This document shows, piece after piece, positions 62,580 to 64,000 of a stretch of 64,000 bases of DNA. A program made the position numbers and the translations under genes. Position 1 is the first letter of the stretch; each line of letters opens with the position of its first letter. The DNA comes from Granulicella paludicola (GTDB taxonomy: Bacteria; Acidobacteriota; Terriglobia; Terriglobales; Acidobacteriaceae). The DNA lies in contig NZ_JAGSYC010000024.1 of the NCBI RefSeq assembly GCF_025685545.1, positions 248,001 to 312,000 on the forward strand. Direction: 5' to 3'. Under the pieces are notes generated by a model that saw nothing but the letters and a program-made list of their open reading frames with translations, had not been told where the DNA came from and made no database searches.

Positions 62580-63064
62580 ATTGCGCTTTAGAAGTTCCTG
62601 AACCAGGCCACGTGAGACGCGATATCAGTCTTGTTCTCGATGTTCCTGACAAACTAGTCGCTCAACAGCGGCTGGCGCAGTTGAGTCGACCGTCTTTCAG
62701 GGCGGCCTGCGTGATCGCATCGTGATGGCTTCAACTTGGTCTAGACGAATCTCCAGAGATGAAGCGACAAAGCATGAGCGCTTTGTCGCAAACGGGAAAC
62801 CTCTGAAGTCTTGCGGCATTTGTCGCATGGAGAGGTAGCGAAGGAATGAACCCCGCGGTAAGTTTCGTAGAAGGCTAGCTCGAACTGGAGTTACTTCTCT
62901 TTGGGATGCGCTCAAAAGAGATCTCCGATAATTCGTTTGACGCGATATGGGTCGTTTTGTATGATCGCCTTGTTTTCACATCCACCTGAATCTTTTGCAG
63001 GCGTCGCGCGTACGTGACGTCGGGCCCCCTTGGACGCCTGCAATCTGCACCTTGAAGGGACCCA
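62580..63064. other. gene-poor region between T6SS effector module and SBBP protein gene
   Basis: About 485 bases with no coding sequence I can support. It contains one perfect hairpin (62764-62789) and a CGGGCCCCC element at 63021-63029 near the downstream start. Short frames here (for example minus strand 62697-62915) have no recognisable product. Confidence 0.5.
62764..62789. repeat. perfect 10-bp inverted repeat
   Basis: GCGACAAAGC and GCTTTGTCGC around a six-base loop (ATGAGC). There is no T-run after it, so a simple Rho-independent terminator is unlikely; it may be an RNA hairpin or protein-binding palindrome. Confidence 0.6.
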
Positions 63065-64000
63065 ATGTCTTTGTCACGTGGCGCTCTCGCGCGGTCGATC
63101 TTCCTTCCTGTCGTTCTGTTGTCTTCTGTATTGACGACATCTGCATTCGCGGCAGTCGACAGTTCTACCCCTAAGACATCGAAGCTTCGCCCCAGCAGCC
63201 TTTCGCAAAATGGGATTCCGGTCGTGTTTGAGGAGAACGTCGGCCAGCTGCCCGCGGGCACGCTCTTTGCCGGGCGCGCACAGGCCTACAGCATTCAGGT
63301 AAAGCCCTCTTCGCTGAGCTTTGCGATGACTGGCAAGTACAGCTCACGCAGGATCGACATCGATTTCAACGGAGCGCAGCCGGCCCAGCCGGTGGGCATG
63401 GACCAAGCAGCTTTCAGGACAAACTATTACATCGGGAACGATCCGCAGAACTGGCACACGGGAGTACGCAACTTCGATCGCATCGCGTTGCGAGGTCTCT
63501 ATACTGGAATCGACGCGGAGTTCTACTCGCACAATAGTGTGATCGAGCATGACTTCCTGCTGGCTCCGCATGCGGACGCTTCGTTGCTTTCCATGCACCT
63601 TTCGGGTGCGAGCGGCGTGCGGCTTGCGGAGAACGGCGATCTCATACTCGACGCGGATGATGGCTACCTGCGCCTGCACAAACCGCAGGCATACCAGGTT
63701 CTGGCGGATGGATCGCATCATAACGTCGCAGCGAACTTTAGTCTTTCTCGCAAAGCACAAGGGACCGCAGACCTGACTTTTCTGCTGGGCAGCTACGACC
63801 CTTCACGTCAGCTAGTGATTGATCCTGTCATCACCTACGCCACGTATGCTTCGGGCTCTGCCGGATCGGTTTCGAGCGCCATCGTTTCCGATGCCAGCGG
63901 CAACGTTTACCTCACAGGGTACACAGGCTCTTCCATTGCGAGCTGGGCGGCGACCACCACTTCTGGATCGAGCAGTCCAGCCGGCGGGAATTCGGACGCC
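63065..64000 (+). CDS. secreted SBBP-repeat propeller protein, N-terminal part (3' end outside window)
   Basis: The frame is open from the ATG at 63065 to the last base, giving the first 312 residues. A Sec signal peptide (LARSIFLPVVLLSSV to TSAFA) is followed by the domain that usually precedes SBBP beta-propellers in Acidobacteria and Bacteroidetes (FEENVGQLP, FRTNYYIGNDPQNW, GLYTGIDAEFYSH, LRLHKPQAYQ, LVIDPVITYATY). The first propeller blade begins with SDASGNVYLTGYTGSS at the end of the window. AAGGGA precedes the ATG. Role is unknown; these are large cell-surface or secreted proteins. Confidence 0.82.
   Translation, partial: MSLSRGALARSIFLPVVLLSSVLTTSAFAAVDSSTPKTSKLRPSSLSQNGIPVVFEENVGQLPAGTLFAGRAQAYSIQVKPSSLSFAMTGKYSSRRIDIDFNGAQPAQPVGMDQAAFRTNYYIGNDPQNWHTGVRNFDRIALRGLYTGIDAEFYSHNSVIEHDFLLAPHADASLLSMHLSGASGVRLAENGDLILDADDGYLRLHKPQAYQVLADGSHHNVAANFSLSRKAQGTADLTFLLGSYDPSRQLVIDPVITYATYASGSAGSVSSAIVSDASGNVYLTGYTGSSIASWAATTTSGSSSPAGGNSDA

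Noticed and set aside
62697..62915. 72-codon minus-strand frame, possible remnant gene
   Set aside because: No recognisable domain, no convincing ribosome-binding site and no coupling to neighbours; could be chance.
1..64000. CRISPR arrays, tRNA/rRNA genes and insertion sequences
   Set aside because: I read the intergenic stretches for regularly spaced repeats, tRNA-like cloverleaf ends and transposase signatures and saw none; a covariance-model scan would be needed to exclude small RNAs.

Overview
The window looks like a chromosomal segment of a high-GC soil or plant-associated Acidobacteriota bacterium (Acidobacteriaceae/Terriglobia type). Indicators are the C-terminal part of an Oar-like TonB-dependent receptor ending in a terminal Phe, a large set of exported (often Tat-type) hydrolases, an SBBP-propeller secreted protein, and a type VI secretion locus with an Acidobacteria-like layout. 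The assignment rests on gene content only.

Region 1 (1-22215) reads as one catabolic locus for hydroxyproline-rich, arabinosylated plant wall glycoprotein (extensin-like). It holds an outer-membrane receptor (partial), a tightly coupled operon for trans-4-hydroxy-L-proline catabolism (epimerase, three-part D-hydroxyproline dehydrogenase, deaminase, 2-oxoglutarate semialdehyde dehydrogenase), two divergent Tat-exported GH127 beta-L-arabinofuranosidases, a DUF885 metallopeptidase, an amino-acid permease, a FadR-type GntR regulator, a GH43 glycosidase and an S9 dipeptidyl-peptidase. A recurring palindrome, TTGTATAC-N6-GTATACAA in consensus, lies upstream of the hydroxyproline operon, of both GH127 genes and of the GH43 gene, with a half-site before the GntR gene. 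This ties sugar removal, peptide cleavage and hydroxyproline oxidation into one putative regulon.

Region 2 (22244-36081, minus strand) is a translationally coupled four-gene operon: a membrane-anchored beta-propeller protein, an exported VIT/VWA protein, a giant exported TPR protein of about 2,550 residues, and an exported protein of unknown function. I do not recognise this set as a described system. A small membrane protein and an AraC regulator follow, divergent around a perfect inverted repeat.

Region 3 (37427-62579) is a type VI secretion system. On the minus strand: tssK-tssL-tssM-PP2C phosphatase, and a second, separate tssK. On the plus strand: tssB-tssC-hcp-tagJ-tssA-tssE-tssF-tssG-clpV-vgrG, a possible DcrB/DUF1795-like adaptor, a PAAR effector with a papain-like C-terminal domain, and a candidate exported immunity protein. 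Between the two tssK genes lies a tail-anchored Pro/Ala-rich protein with ten spaced copies of a short (G/S)FTQ(L/M)F-type motif, a likely uncharacterised T6SS-associated scaffold. No TssJ lipoprotein and no threonine kinase/FHA partner of the phosphatase is seen in the window.

Region 4 (62580-64000) is a gene-poor stretch followed by the start of a secreted SBBP-type propeller protein that runs off the end. No tRNA, rRNA, CRISPR array or insertion sequence was recognised.
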